Shown: positions 1 to 6,947, counted from the first letter of the stretch. The stretch is DNA of 10,337 nucleotides from Synergistales bacterium Syner_01 (GCA_001604435.1 LVBO01000132.1:1-10337); one strand, 5' to 3'. Translations and numbers: made by a program. Notes: generated by a model not told the origin, from the sequence alone.

Positions 1-1
1 C

Positions 2-493
2 GACCCTTCTTCGCTTCCATTTATTGCGCAGAAGGTGTTTACGGTCCTCTCGCAGTTCGACCCGCCAAATTATCCGTACTACCAACGTCGACTCTCCGAA
101 TTTCAAACACGTCTCGACAGTACGGTCATCGTCGGAAGAAGGCTTTTGAGCGGATCGACCTTTATTTACATTGGAGGAAATTTTTCCGGAATGCTGACTG
201 CGGCAGGTTGTTTGTTGGAGTCGATCGATGAGTCGTTAAAAACGTTATGGGAACAAGAGAAAGAACTCGATCGTCTCTCCGGTCTTCTCGGAGACGCTCT
301 CGACAGGAGAATTCCGGTTATTGTGGATACATCTTCAAAGAAGCTCAAAGAAGCGTTGCGAAACAATAAAGAAGTGCTTTTCCTGGAGAAGCCCGTTCTT
401 GACCAGGATATACTGCTCTTCTTCCACGATCAGTATATCCTCTTATGGAACAGGCTTGCCGCTCTGAAACAACTCCGTACACCGCGAAAGTAG
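2..493 (+). CDS. C-terminal part of a TroA/ZnuA-like metal ABC transporter substrate-binding protein (5' partial)
   Basis: The reading frame is open from base 2, and the first start-like codon (GTG at 35) lies inside conserved-looking sequence, so the gene almost certainly begins upstream of the window. About 164 residues are visible. The pattern fits the second half of zinc/manganese-binding cluster A-I proteins: a helix ending in 'LSQFDPPNYPYYQRRLSEF' (compare the family's L..LDP.N...Y..N...), then a beta-alpha C-lobe with 'RIPVIVDTSSKKLKEALR' and a final helix near 'LLWNRLAAL'. Such proteins bind metal outside the membrane and deliver it to an ABC permease. The family histidine expected at the start of the C-lobe (usually FH.a..Y) is not evident; 'YIGGNFSGML' occupies that place, so the ligand or metal may differ. 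The gene converges on the MFS gene, with 31 bp between stops. The family call rests on pattern recognition only and is moderate. Confidence 0.5.
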   Translation, partial: DPSSLPFIAQKVFTVLSQFDPPNYPYYQRRLSEFQTRLDSTVIVGRRLLSGSTFIYIGGNFSGMLTAAGCLLESIDESLKTLWEQEKELDRLSGLLGDALDRRIPVIVDTSSKKLKEALRNNKEVLFLEKPVLDQDILLFFHDQYILLWNRLAALKQLRTPRK

Positions 494-524
494 AAAACGA
501 AAAGCCAATCTACTCCAGTATTTT

Positions 525-1700
525 TTAACACGCCGCACGCTTGAAAACAGAAAAAAAGGGCAGCGCCGAAGCTGCGAGAAAGGCGCTCAGAATATAGAAC
601 GGGATACCGTTTCCAGTGATGTCCAATAATGAGCCTACCAATATCGGGCCAACCGTCATACCGATACTGAAGGCAATATTAAAAAGTCCCATCGTTCTTC
701 CTGAACCGAAATCTTTTCCCCGGGCGGCGGCTATTGCGGCAAGAGAAGGAGAAGCAAATGCATGACCGACTCCGAAAGCCACGCTCGCTACGGAGAGACT
801 GAGAGGCGTCGTCAGATTCGGGAGTCCGATAAGCGTAACAGCCGAGATCATTCCTCCGATAATGATCAGCGTATTTTTATGCACATTATCCGCCAATCTA
901 CCGGATATATTCTGTAGAATACCCGTCGAGACGGAGTTCAATGAAACAATAATGCCGATATTCGATAACGAGAGATCGAACTGCGATGCGAAAAGCGGAA
1001 TGACCATGACAAGGACTCCGCGGCACATCGCCGACGAAAACTGGAAGATGAAGACTACCAGCATCTCCGGATCGGAAACGATGCCCTTGAAAGCCTGCAA
1101 GGCGCCCGACTCTACAGTGGCGATACTTTTGGGAGGGGAAGCGGGGAAGAGCGCCAACACAAGAAAAAGAGCGAGAAGAGTCAAGGCGGTCATGGCAAAA
1201 AACGGAGCATAAAATCCGAAAGTGTCGGCTAAAAATCCGCTGAGAAGCGGACCGCAACCAACACCAAGAAACAAGGCGGCCTGCAGGGAACCGAAAATTA
1301 CCCCTTCTTCGCCCTTTGGAGCAATATCCGCCGCTATCGCCATGGTAATCGGTACTACCATGGCGGAACCGATTCCGTGCCAGATTCGAATAAAAATCAA
1401 CATTTCGGTGGAAAACGCGAAAGTATAGGCGACCGAAGCCGCCGCATACACTAAAAGACCGCTTAAAAGCAGTTTTTTTCTGTCCATACGCTCGGCAAGC
1501 TCTCCCGAAACGAGCATACCCCATATACGGGAAAAGGAAAAAGAGCCGATTATGAGTCCAATGGCCACGCTGCTCGCGCCGAGAGATTTCGCATAAAGAG
1601 GAAGCACCGGTGCGATAATCCCTATACCCAACATCGCACAGAACATGGAAAGACTCAATACGAACCGGATTCCACGCGAAGATTTTTGTGATAGCAACAA
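525..1700 (-). CDS. MFS transporter, DHA1-like drug/solute exporter family
   Basis: This 391-residue protein has about 12 hydrophobic segments, the usual size of a 12-TM major facilitator. The loop between TM2 and TM3 carries a motif-A-like sequence, SGELAERMDRKK (about 65-76). TM5 carries a motif-C-like GVGCGPLLSGFLAD (about 146-159), which is typical of antiporters and exporters. The second half repeats the pattern, with SGRLAD followed by TM8 and a GPILVGSLLD segment. The likely role is proton-driven export of a small molecule across the cytoplasmic membrane; the substrate cannot be told. The start is TTG at 1700, with AGGAG at 1715-1711 ten bases upstream. The ATG at 1710 is in another frame. 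The gene lies 65 bp downstream of selD on the same strand, probably with its own promoter, so a role in selenium metabolism is only a guess from position. Confidence 0.9.
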   Translation of the reverse strand: MLLSQKSSRGIRFVLSLSMFCAMLGIGIIAPVLPLYAKSLGASSVAIGLIIGSFSFSRIWGMLVSGELAERMDRKKLLLSGLLVYAAASVAYTFAFSTEMLIFIRIWHGIGSAMVVPITMAIAADIAPKGEEGVIFGSLQAALFLGVGCGPLLSGFLADTFGFYAPFFAMTALTLLALFLVLALFPASPPKSIATVESGALQAFKGIVSDPEMLVVFIFQFSSAMCRGVLVMVIPLFASQFDLSLSNIGIIVSLNSVSTGILQNISGRLADNVHKNTLIIIGGMISAVTLIGLPNLTTPLSLSVASVAFGVGHAFASPSLAAIAAARGKDFGSGRTMGLFNIAFSIGMTVGPILVGSLLDITGNGIPFYILSAFLAASALPFFSVFKRAAC

Positions 1701-1718
1701 GGAAACACATCTCCTATC

Positions 1719-1741
1719 TTTCCTCGAAAAGCGTGAGGAAA
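1719..1741 (-). other. Hairpin in the leader of the MFS gene
   Basis: On the minus strand, arms TTTCCTC and GAGGAAA form a perfect 7-bp inverted repeat around a 9-base loop. It ends 3 bases before the AGGAG ribosome binding site of the MFS gene. No T-run follows on the minus strand, so it does not look like a terminator for selD. The 3' arm itself contains a Shine-Dalgarno-like GAGG. Whether it affects translation is inference. Confidence 0.35.
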
Positions 1742-1759
1742 AGAAAATATTCCTTGGCT

Positions 1760-1788
1760 ATGATACTATATATTGTCTACAATTTCAA
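1760..1788 (-). promoter_or_regulatory. Candidate sigma70-type promoter for the MFS gene
   Basis: Reading the minus strand, TTGAAA (1788-1783) is followed by exactly 17 bases and then TATCAT (1765-1760). The -35 element lies within the last codons of selD, and the -10 follows its TAG stop immediately. The predicted transcript start near 1753 gives a leader of about 50 bases containing the hairpin at 1741-1719. This is a consensus match only. Confidence 0.45.
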
Positions 1789-2812
1789 GTTCACCGTTTC
1801 CTTTTGTAAAGCGCCCGATACACGCAGCGGATTCAAATCCGAGGCCTTGTACCGCGTTGAGAAAATCTTGGAATTTTTCCTCAGGAAGAGCCAGCAACAA
1901 GCCTCCTGAAGTCTGGGCATCGAAGAGCATATCCATTGCGACTTCATCATGCTTCCGTGGATCGCGAACACGCCCTTCATATTCTATGCGGTTATTATAC
2001 GTTCCCGCAGGTATGAGCCCTGACTCCGCAAGGCTGATGGTTCCGGGAAGCAGCGGAATATCGTGGATGCCCAGAACGAGGTTCATCTCCTTGGAAGAGA
2101 GCATGTCCAACGCATGCCCCGCCAAGCCGAATCCTGTGACATCGGTACATGCATGGACAGACGAGAGGCGTTCATGGTCAAGACGTTTCGGCAGATCATT
2201 CAACGCCGACATCCATCTGATCGCCTCCTGCAGGCTGCGTTCATCTTCCAGCATATCCGCCTTCAGCGCTGTGGTAACAATCCCTGTCCCGATAGGCTTC
2301 GTCAAAAGCAGCATATCTCCGGGGCGGGCGCCCGTCACCCGCCACACGGAATCCGTAGCGACCTCGCCATACGCAACGAGACCGTATTTGGGCTCTTTAT
2401 CCTCGACGCTATGTCCCCCGAGCAAGAAGGCCCCCGCCTCACGAACTTTTTCGAACCCACCTGCCAAAACAGCCTCCAATACGCTCATATCAAGGCTTTT
2501 TACCGGAAACCCCACGATGTTCAACGCAACCAACGGAAAACCGCCCATTGCGAACACATCGCTCAAAGAATTCGCCGCGGCGATTCTCCCCCATACAAGG
2601 GGATCGTCGACTACCGGGGTGATAAAATCAACCGTAAGCACACCGGCCCTTTTGTCGTCTATCTTCCAGAGAGCCGCATCTTCTCCCGAAGCCCATGAAG
2701 AAAAGATCCGCTCGTCGGAGGGGAGAGGGATGTTTTTCAGTATCTTGGAAAGGTCCGCCGGACCTATTTTAGCCGCTCAGCCACTTGTAGTGGACATCTC
2801 AGTCAGACGCAT
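1766..2812 (-). CDS. selD: Selenide, water dikinase (selenophosphate synthetase) with an in-frame UGA selenocysteine codon
   Basis: SelD makes selenophosphate from selenide and ATP, the selenium donor for selenocysteine-tRNA (and, in some species, selenouridine in tRNA). Translated through the TGA at 2779-2777 as selenocysteine, the product is 348 residues, the normal family length (about 345-350). Residues 10-19 read SGUAAKIGPA, the conserved active-site loop; Sec12 and Lys15 match the catalytic Cys/Sec and Lys (Cys17 and Lys20 in E. coli). Other family motifs are GEDAALW (43-49), TVDFITPVVDDP (60-71), SLSDVFAMGG (82-91), GGHS (130-133) and TDVTGFGLAGH (221-231). The start is ATG at 2812, with AAGGGAG eight bases upstream. 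A call that stops at UGA would begin at GTG 2641 and lose 57 residues, including the active site. The gene lies 47 bp after birA on the same strand. The organism must also hold SelA, SelB and tRNA-Sec elsewhere. Confidence 0.96.
2751..2779 (-). promoter_or_regulatory. Sec UGA codon and candidate bacterial SECIS hairpin in selD
   Basis: The UGA (2779-2777) is followed, 11 bases on, by a perfect 6-bp stem AGGTCC/GGACCT (2765-2760 and 2756-2751) closing a GGC loop. The loop starts 17 bases after UGA and has G at its first position. As I recall it, the bacterial SECIS model asks for a loop 16-37 bases after UGA with a G among its first two bases, so this fits near the lower limit. SelB would bind it to bring Sec-tRNA. 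The codon's role is near certain from the protein context; the exact hairpin is a prediction made by eye. Confidence 0.65.
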
Positions 2813-2830
2813 TGCATCTTCTCCCTTGCG

Positions 2831-2853
2831 TTATAATAAACATTATTATAACA
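2831..2853 (-). promoter_or_regulatory. 9-3-9 palindrome overlapping an extended -10 promoter of selD
   Basis: Arms TTATAATAA (2831-2839) and TTATTATAA (2843-2851) are perfect inverted copies separated by ACA. On the minus strand the sequence includes TGT-TATAAT (2853-2845), an extended -10 element, with a predicted transcript start near 2838 and a leader of about 25 bases before the selD ATG. No good -35 is visible. The palindrome would suit a dimeric repressor. It resembles Fur/PerR-family boxes in composition, but the spacing differs from the 7-1-7 PerR form. An RNA hairpin here would be A-U only and lacks a U-tract, so a birA terminator is unlikely. Confidence 0.4.
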
Positions 2854-2859
2854 CATGCA

Positions 2860-3870
2860 TTAGTTTTCTTCCGGTGTAGCGTGCACTACATCCGCAGCGC
2901 AGTATGCTACTGTTCCGTGCCGATTCCGGACAATAAGCTCGCCGTTTTCGCCGATACTCACGGCCTGCCCTCTCTCGGTTCCATTGTCGGCGATGACGAG
3001 AACCTCTCTCCCCAAAGTCACGCACTCATTACGGTAGCGCGCAAGAAGGCTTTTTCCGCCATCGCTCTCCATTACGGCAAGAATATCCGCGAAGCGGTCC
3101 AAAAGGGTCGCCGCCAAGACCCCGCGGTGAACACCTTCGACCATATCATTTAAAAAGGCTGCACGGGAAAGGACAACCTCGGCTTCTTCGTTGTTTTCAA
3201 GAGACGGGGAGTTTATGTTGATTCCTATTCCTGTACAACAGTCTCGGACACGATCAGAGTCACTTGATGCTTCTGAAAGAATACCGCATACCTTCTTATT
3301 CTCACAAAGAAGATCGTTTGGCCATTTAAGCGAAAGCCTTACGGAGCACGTTTGCTCTACTGCATCTTTCACAGCGAGTCCGGCGGCAAGGTTTACGAGC
3401 TGCAGTCGTCCTGGAAGAAGGCGAGGTTTAAAAAAGAACGAGAGAAAGAGACCGCTTCCCCGCGGAGAAACCCAAGTCCTGTCCCTTCTTCCTCTTCCCT
3501 GCGTCTGCTCTTCGGAAATAACGACGACATTCTCCGCTCCGCTCCGGCGTCCACACTGTTTTGCAGTTACTTGTGTAGAAGAAAGCGTTTCATAAAGATA
3601 AATTTCCGGTGTAGAAAAAAGCTTATTTGAAAGAAGCGCTCCAATATATGAGGGAGCAAGGTCATATCGAGGCAATTCACGGAGAATGTATCCTTTTTGA
3701 GGGATGGATTCTATCGAAAATCCTTCTCCGACAAGGTTGCGGATACTCTTCCAGACGCTCTGTCGGGAACATGAGAGCAATTCGGCGAGAGTACCTCCCG
3801 AAATGATTTCGCCTCCTGTGTTCATAAGAATGCGGCAGAGGTCCACGGTTCCGGGGCGCGCTTTCATCAT
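2860..3870 (-). CDS. birA: Bifunctional biotin-[acetyl-CoA-carboxylase] ligase / biotin repressor
   Basis: BirA activates biotin with ATP to biotinyl-5'-AMP and attaches it to the lysine of biotin carboxyl carrier proteins; versions with a DNA-binding domain also repress biotin genes. The 336-residue product has an N-terminal winged helix-turn-helix (about 8-65, with SGGTLAELLSCSRQSVWKSI at 24-43). A catalytic domain follows with GRGRRDRTW (125-133, biotinyl-AMP loop), KWPND (182-186, where Lys182 matches the E. coli catalytic lysine) and GIGININ (214-220). A C-terminal SH3-like domain runs from about 283 to 330. The start is ATG 3870, or the adjacent ATG 3867; AAAGGAGG lies 13 bases upstream, a long spacing. 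It is the first gene of the minus-strand group and diverges from prfB. The HTH implies a regulatory target, but no biotin gene lies in this window. Confidence 0.96.
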   Translation of the reverse strand: MMKARPGTVDLCRILMNTGGEIISGGTLAELLSCSRQSVWKSIRNLVGEGFSIESIPQKGYILRELPRYDLAPSYIGALLSNKLFSTPEIYLYETLSSTQVTAKQCGRRSGAENVVVISEEQTQGRGRRDRTWVSPRGSGLFLSFFFKPRLLPGRLQLVNLAAGLAVKDAVEQTCSVRLSLKWPNDLLCENKKVCGILSEASSDSDRVRDCCTGIGININSPSLENNEEAEVVLSRAAFLNDMVEGVHRGVLAATLLDRFADILAVMESDGGKSLLARYRNECVTLGREVLVIADNGTERGQAVSIGENGELIVRNRHGTVAYCAADVVHATPEEN

Positions 3871-3904
3871 TTCCTTTTTTCGTCCTCCTTTGGCGTGCCT
3901 TGAA

Positions 3905-3933
3905 ATGATATAATAAAAAATCGTTCAACACAA
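3905..3933 (-). promoter_or_regulatory. Candidate birA promoter
   Basis: On the minus strand TTGTGT (3933-3928) is followed by 17 bases and then TATCAT (3910-3905), giving a predicted start near 3898 and a leader of about 28 bases. The -10 matches the one proposed for the MFS gene. It overlaps the prfB -10 on the other strand. This is consensus matching only. Confidence 0.4.
3906..3914 (+). promoter_or_regulatory. Candidate extended -10 promoter of the prfB operon
   Basis: TGA-TATAAT (3906-3914) is a TGn-extended, perfect -10 hexamer, giving a predicted start near 3921 and a leader of about 40 bases. No convincing -35 lies 16-18 bases upstream, which extended -10 promoters can tolerate. It would drive prfB and the genes up to ricT. 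Confidence 0.45.
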
Positions 3934-3961
3934 TGATCGTGACCACTAAGGAGGAGAAAGC

Positions 3962-5063
3962 ATGGCGCTCACGCCGAATGCGACAGTTTTGGAGGAACTG
4001 AGGATTTTACGAAAAGATCTTCAGGACAGTCTTTGACCTCGATTCAATAAGGCAGAAAAAAGAAGAACTTGAAGCGCGCACAATCGCTCCCGACTTCTGG
4101 ACAAAAGAAGAAAGCCGCGAAGTATCCCGTGATATCGCACGTTTACAGCGCAGCCTCGATGCCTGGGACCAGGTCGATCGTATGTTCAGCGACCTCGAAA
4201 CTCTTGACGAGATGCTTTCGGATGCCGATGACGACGAATTGCAGAAAGAATTTTCCCAGACAGCTGATGCGCTTCGGAAATTTGTCGACAAAGAACAGAT
4301 GGTGCTGCTTCTTTCCGAGGAGTACGACGGTAGCAACGCAATTCTCACAGTACATGCCGGATCCGGCGGGCTCGATTCTCAGGATTGGGCCGAGATGCTT
4401 TTGCGCCTTTATCTTCGGTGGTCTGAAAGAGAAGGCTTTTCCGCAAGAGTGCTCGATATCCTCCAGGACGAGGAGGCAGGCATTAAAAGCGCAACAGTAC
4501 TTGTACAGGGAGAGTATGCCTACGGGTATTTAAAGGCGGAAAAGGGAGTTCACCGGCTAGTCCGAATATCTCCATTCGATGCCGCGAAGAGACGACATAC
4601 CAGCTTCGCTTCGGTTGATGTCGCGCCGGAATTGGCTGAGGATGTTCCCGTGGAAGTCCGCCCTGAAGACCTCAAGGTCGACACGTTTCGGGCAAGCGGA
4701 GCCGGCGGCCAGTATGTCAACAGGACCGACTCGGCGGTCCGTATTACACATATTCCCACAGGAATCGTCGTCGGCTGTCAGAACGAAAGATCCCAGCACA
4801 TGAATCGTCAGGTCGCGATGCAAGTCCTCCGGAGCCGACTCTTTGAAAAGGCGGTTCAGGAGCGCCAGCAAGAGCTTCTCTCGATTCAGGGAGAGAAGAA
4901 GGAGATAAGCTGGGGGAGCCAGATACGTTCTTATGTTCTGCACCCTTATACTATCGTGAAGGATCATCGAACCGGCTTTGAGATCGGGAACGTCCACGCC
5001 GTGCTGGACGGGGACATCGACGGGTTTATTATGAGCTTCCTCAGATGGAAGCGGCAAAAGTAA
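3962..5063 (+). CDS. prfB: Peptide chain release factor 2, made by programmed +1 frameshift
   Basis: RF2 recognises UAA and UGA stop codons and triggers peptide release at the ribosome. The gene starts at ATG 3962 behind a strong AAGGAGGAG (3948-3956). It runs 24 codons to an in-frame TGA at 4034-4036, then continues in the +1 frame from GAC 4035 to TAA 5063. The joined product is 366 residues, matching E. coli RF2 (365). The stop-codon recognition tripeptide SPF lies at 203-205, and the peptidyl-transferase motif GGQ at 248-250 within GAGGQYVNRTDSAVR. The downstream reading frame has no other good start, so the frameshift is needed for a full protein. The gene heads the plus-strand operon and ends 26 bp before the S55-like gene. 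Its level is expected to be self-regulated: low RF2 leaves UGA unread and favours the shift. Confidence 0.97.
4023..4037 (+). promoter_or_regulatory. RF2 programmed +1 frameshift site (CTT TGA C with an upstream SD-like AGGA)
   Basis: Codon 24 is CTT (4031-4033), followed by TGA (4034-4036) and C, the classical slippery stop of prfB. The P-site tRNA slips from CTT to TTT, and reading resumes at GAC 4035. An AGGA (4023-4026) four bases before CTT stands in for the internal Shine-Dalgarno stimulator. It is shorter than the AGGGGG of E. coli and sits one base further away. Confidence 0.93.
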
Positions 5064-5089
5064 AAATTCTCTCGGGAGGATCGCCGCCC

Positions 5090-6943
5090 ATGAACTTTTT
5101 TCGACTACTGATATGCGCGCTTGTTCTTCTTCTGGCTCCTGCGGAGCAGTCCGAAGCGTCGCAATTTACTCCCTCCGTCCCGGTGCTGGGAGTAGAGAAT
5201 CTTCGTCCTGGAATGAAGGGGTACGCGCTTACCGTAGTCTCCGGCAGAGAGATTGTGCGGTTTCCTGTGGAAATTGTGAGCGTGATCCCCGGAAAAGGAA
5301 GCCCCAAACACCTGATAATGATAAAAGCTTCCGGATCCGTTATAGCGGCGACGGGCGGCATTGCCGCAGGTATGAGCGGCAGTCCCGTGTATATCGACGG
5401 CAAGCTTATCGGGGCAATCGGATATGGTTGGAATTTCAGTGAGCACACTCTCGGCCTGGTTACCTCGTTCAAGGATATGGCGTCGATTTGGAGTTGGCCG
5501 GAAAAAACCGTGTCCATTCCCCCGGCGCCTGCACTAACCGAAGCAGAAAAAAAAGACCGGGAAGACGATGGTAGACTTGATGAGGAAACGGATACCGATA
5601 AGGAAACCAAGGAAGAAGAAGACCTTATAGTACCCGTTGGCGCCGAGCCGCTCTCTTCGCCCCTTTTTATCGATGGAATCAGTACCCGCAAAGCCAGGGA
5701 GACAGCCGCCCTTCTCGGAAGAGACATGTATATTCCAGGCGGAGGATTCACCGATGCCGTTCCGGTCGAGATGAACGCCAAGATGCTGCCCGGGGACGCC
5801 ATTACAGTGCTTCTGGCGTGGGGAGATGTCACCATCGGCGCTACCGGTACTCTGACTGCGGTGGCGCCGGACGGGAGATTTATCGCCTTCGCTCACCCCT
5901 TCCTTGGAAGGGGCGCTGTCAACTATCCCGTGGCAAGGGCGTACATCCACAAAGTTATCCCCAGCTTGGAGTCTCCTTTCAAAGTGGGCAGTCCGCTACA
6001 GATTGTCGGGACAGTTACTCAGGACAGACCGCAGGGAATAGGCGGAAGAATCGGCTATTTTACGCCTTCGATCTCGGCGACTCTCGATTTTTCGGATGCT
6101 GAACGAAACATCAAAGAGAGGAAACGCTTTCACGTCGTTCCGGATCCTTTCATCGGCGCAAAGCTGACCGCAGGGGTCTTCACCGGCCTGATAGACGATC
6201 TCTGGGGACGCAAAGGACAAGGAACGGCGACTCTGACCTTGAATGTGCAGGGGAGGGGGTTAATAAACGGGTGGACTCGAACGAATATGTTCTTTTCAGA
6301 CAGCGATCTTGCGGCGGCCGCTTTAAAAGAGGCAAGCGAACTGCTCGACGTTGTGTTTCTGAATCCGTTTGCCGAGATCTACCCGTTGGGGATAACTGTA
6401 ACTACCGAATTCTCCCCGTTGCCAAAGCTTATGTATATTGAAGGCCTGAATCTCAAAGGAGAATCCTTCTCCTCCGGAGATACGGTCGAAGTTGACGTGC
6501 TGCTTCGACCGTACAGGAAAAAGCAGGTGAAGAAAACATTCAAGTTCACCATCCCTAAGGATGCATCCGGTATCTGTGAAGTCCTTGTTCGAGGCGGCGG
6601 CATAGAGCCTCTGAATCAATCGGCTATCATTCAGGGATGGAAAACTATCGACAATTTCCGGCAACTTTTCACGGAGATGTCGGCTCTTGAGACAAATAAT
6701 GAGCTTATACTTGAATTTAATTACGAAAAACGGTCAAAAGGCGGCAAAGGCCGCTCGAATGATGACGACCCTGTTTCAAAAGAGGAACAAGAACTATTAA
6801 GCGAGTTGAAACAGCGCCGTTTGAAAGACGGGACGCTTCAGATCTTCAAATCGGATTTTGTCGTCGAGGGACTTCTCCGAAAACTGATCACGGTCTCGCC
6901 CGGCGACTCTTCGCAATCCGAAGAATCTGAAACGGAGAGTTGA
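5090..6943 (+). CDS. Exported SpoIVB peptidase S55-like domain protein
   Basis: The 617-residue product begins with a signal peptide (hydrophobic core 4-17, likely cleavage near SEA 21-23), so it probably acts outside the cytoplasmic membrane. Start ATG 5090 has GGGAGGA nine bases upstream; an earlier in-frame ATG at 5045 lies inside prfB and would spoil the signal peptide. The S55-like signature TGGIAAGMSGSPVYIDGKLIGA spans 88-109, with candidate nucleophile Ser96. A second S55-like block, GTLTAVAPDGRFIAFAHPF, spans 253-271, with candidate His269. The two blocks are separated by a strongly acidic, Lys/Glu/Asp-rich linker (about 150-178). The C-terminal third is mostly beta-like, and the extreme end is charged. 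In B. subtilis SpoIVB, a serine protease of sigmaK signalling, the histidine precedes the serine; here the order is reversed. No sporulation genes are nearby, so protease activity and role are open; it may instead be an envelope protein using the fold. Confidence 0.8.
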   Translation: MNFFRLLICALVLLLAPAEQSEASQFTPSVPVLGVENLRPGMKGYALTVVSGREIVRFPVEIVSVIPGKGSPKHLIMIKASGSVIAATGGIAAGMSGSPVYIDGKLIGAIGYGWNFSEHTLGLVTSFKDMASIWSWPEKTVSIPPAPALTEAEKKDREDDGRLDEETDTDKETKEEEDLIVPVGAEPLSSPLFIDGISTRKARETAALLGRDMYIPGGGFTDAVPVEMNAKMLPGDAITVLLAWGDVTIGATGTLTAVAPDGRFIAFAHPFLGRGAVNYPVARAYIHKVIPSLESPFKVGSPLQIVGTVTQDRPQGIGGRIGYFTPSISATLDFSDAERNIKERKRFHVVPDPFIGAKLTAGVFTGLIDDLWGRKGQGTATLTLNVQGRGLINGWTRTNMFFSDSDLAAAALKEASELLDVVFLNPFAEIYPLGITVTTEFSPLPKLMYIEGLNLKGESFSSGDTVEVDVLLRPYRKKQVKKTFKFTIPKDASGICEVLVRGGGIEPLNQSAIIQGWKTIDNFRQLFTEMSALETNNELILEFNYEKRSKGGKGRSNDDDPVSKEEQELLSELKQRRLKDGTLQIFKSDFVVEGLLRKLITVSPGDSSQSEESETES

Positions 6944-6947
6944 TCAC

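Noticed and set aside
489..526. Possible terminator between the converging genes (AGTAGA/TCTACT stem, then T6)
   Set aside because: The stem is only 6 bp and AT-rich, the loop is 14 bases, and the T-run starts 6 bases after the stem, so it is too weak to call.
898..1710. 270-codon minus-strand frame starting at ATG 1710 behind the same AGGAG
   Set aside because: Its composition is not membrane-like and it has no motif, whereas the overlapping frame from TTG 1700 is a clear 12-TM MFS protein.
2777..2779. TGA in selD as a real stop or a pseudogene mutation
   Set aside because: The codon sits exactly at the Sec position within G-U-A-A-K, with an intact frame, start and RBS upstream.
2831..2851. 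Palindrome as a Rho-independent terminator of birA
   Set aside because: The stem would be A-U only and is not followed by a U-tract; it fits a promoter/operator better.
1773..2879. 368-codon plus-strand open frame
   Set aside because: It lies antisense to selD, is rich in Ser/Arg/Pro as mirror frames are, and has no family motif; selD on the other strand is certain.
3871..3961. BirA operator or riboswitch in the divergent region
   Set aside because: No inverted repeat of the BirA operator type and no riboswitch-like set of stems could be seen in these 91 bases.
3962..4036. Short 24-codon peptide gene ending at TGA 4034
   Set aside because: It is the leading part of prfB before the programmed frameshift, not a separate gene.
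5041..5835. 264-codon minus-strand open frame
   Set aside because: It is antisense to the S55-like gene; its Ser runs mirror the Glu/Asp/Lys linker codons of the real gene.
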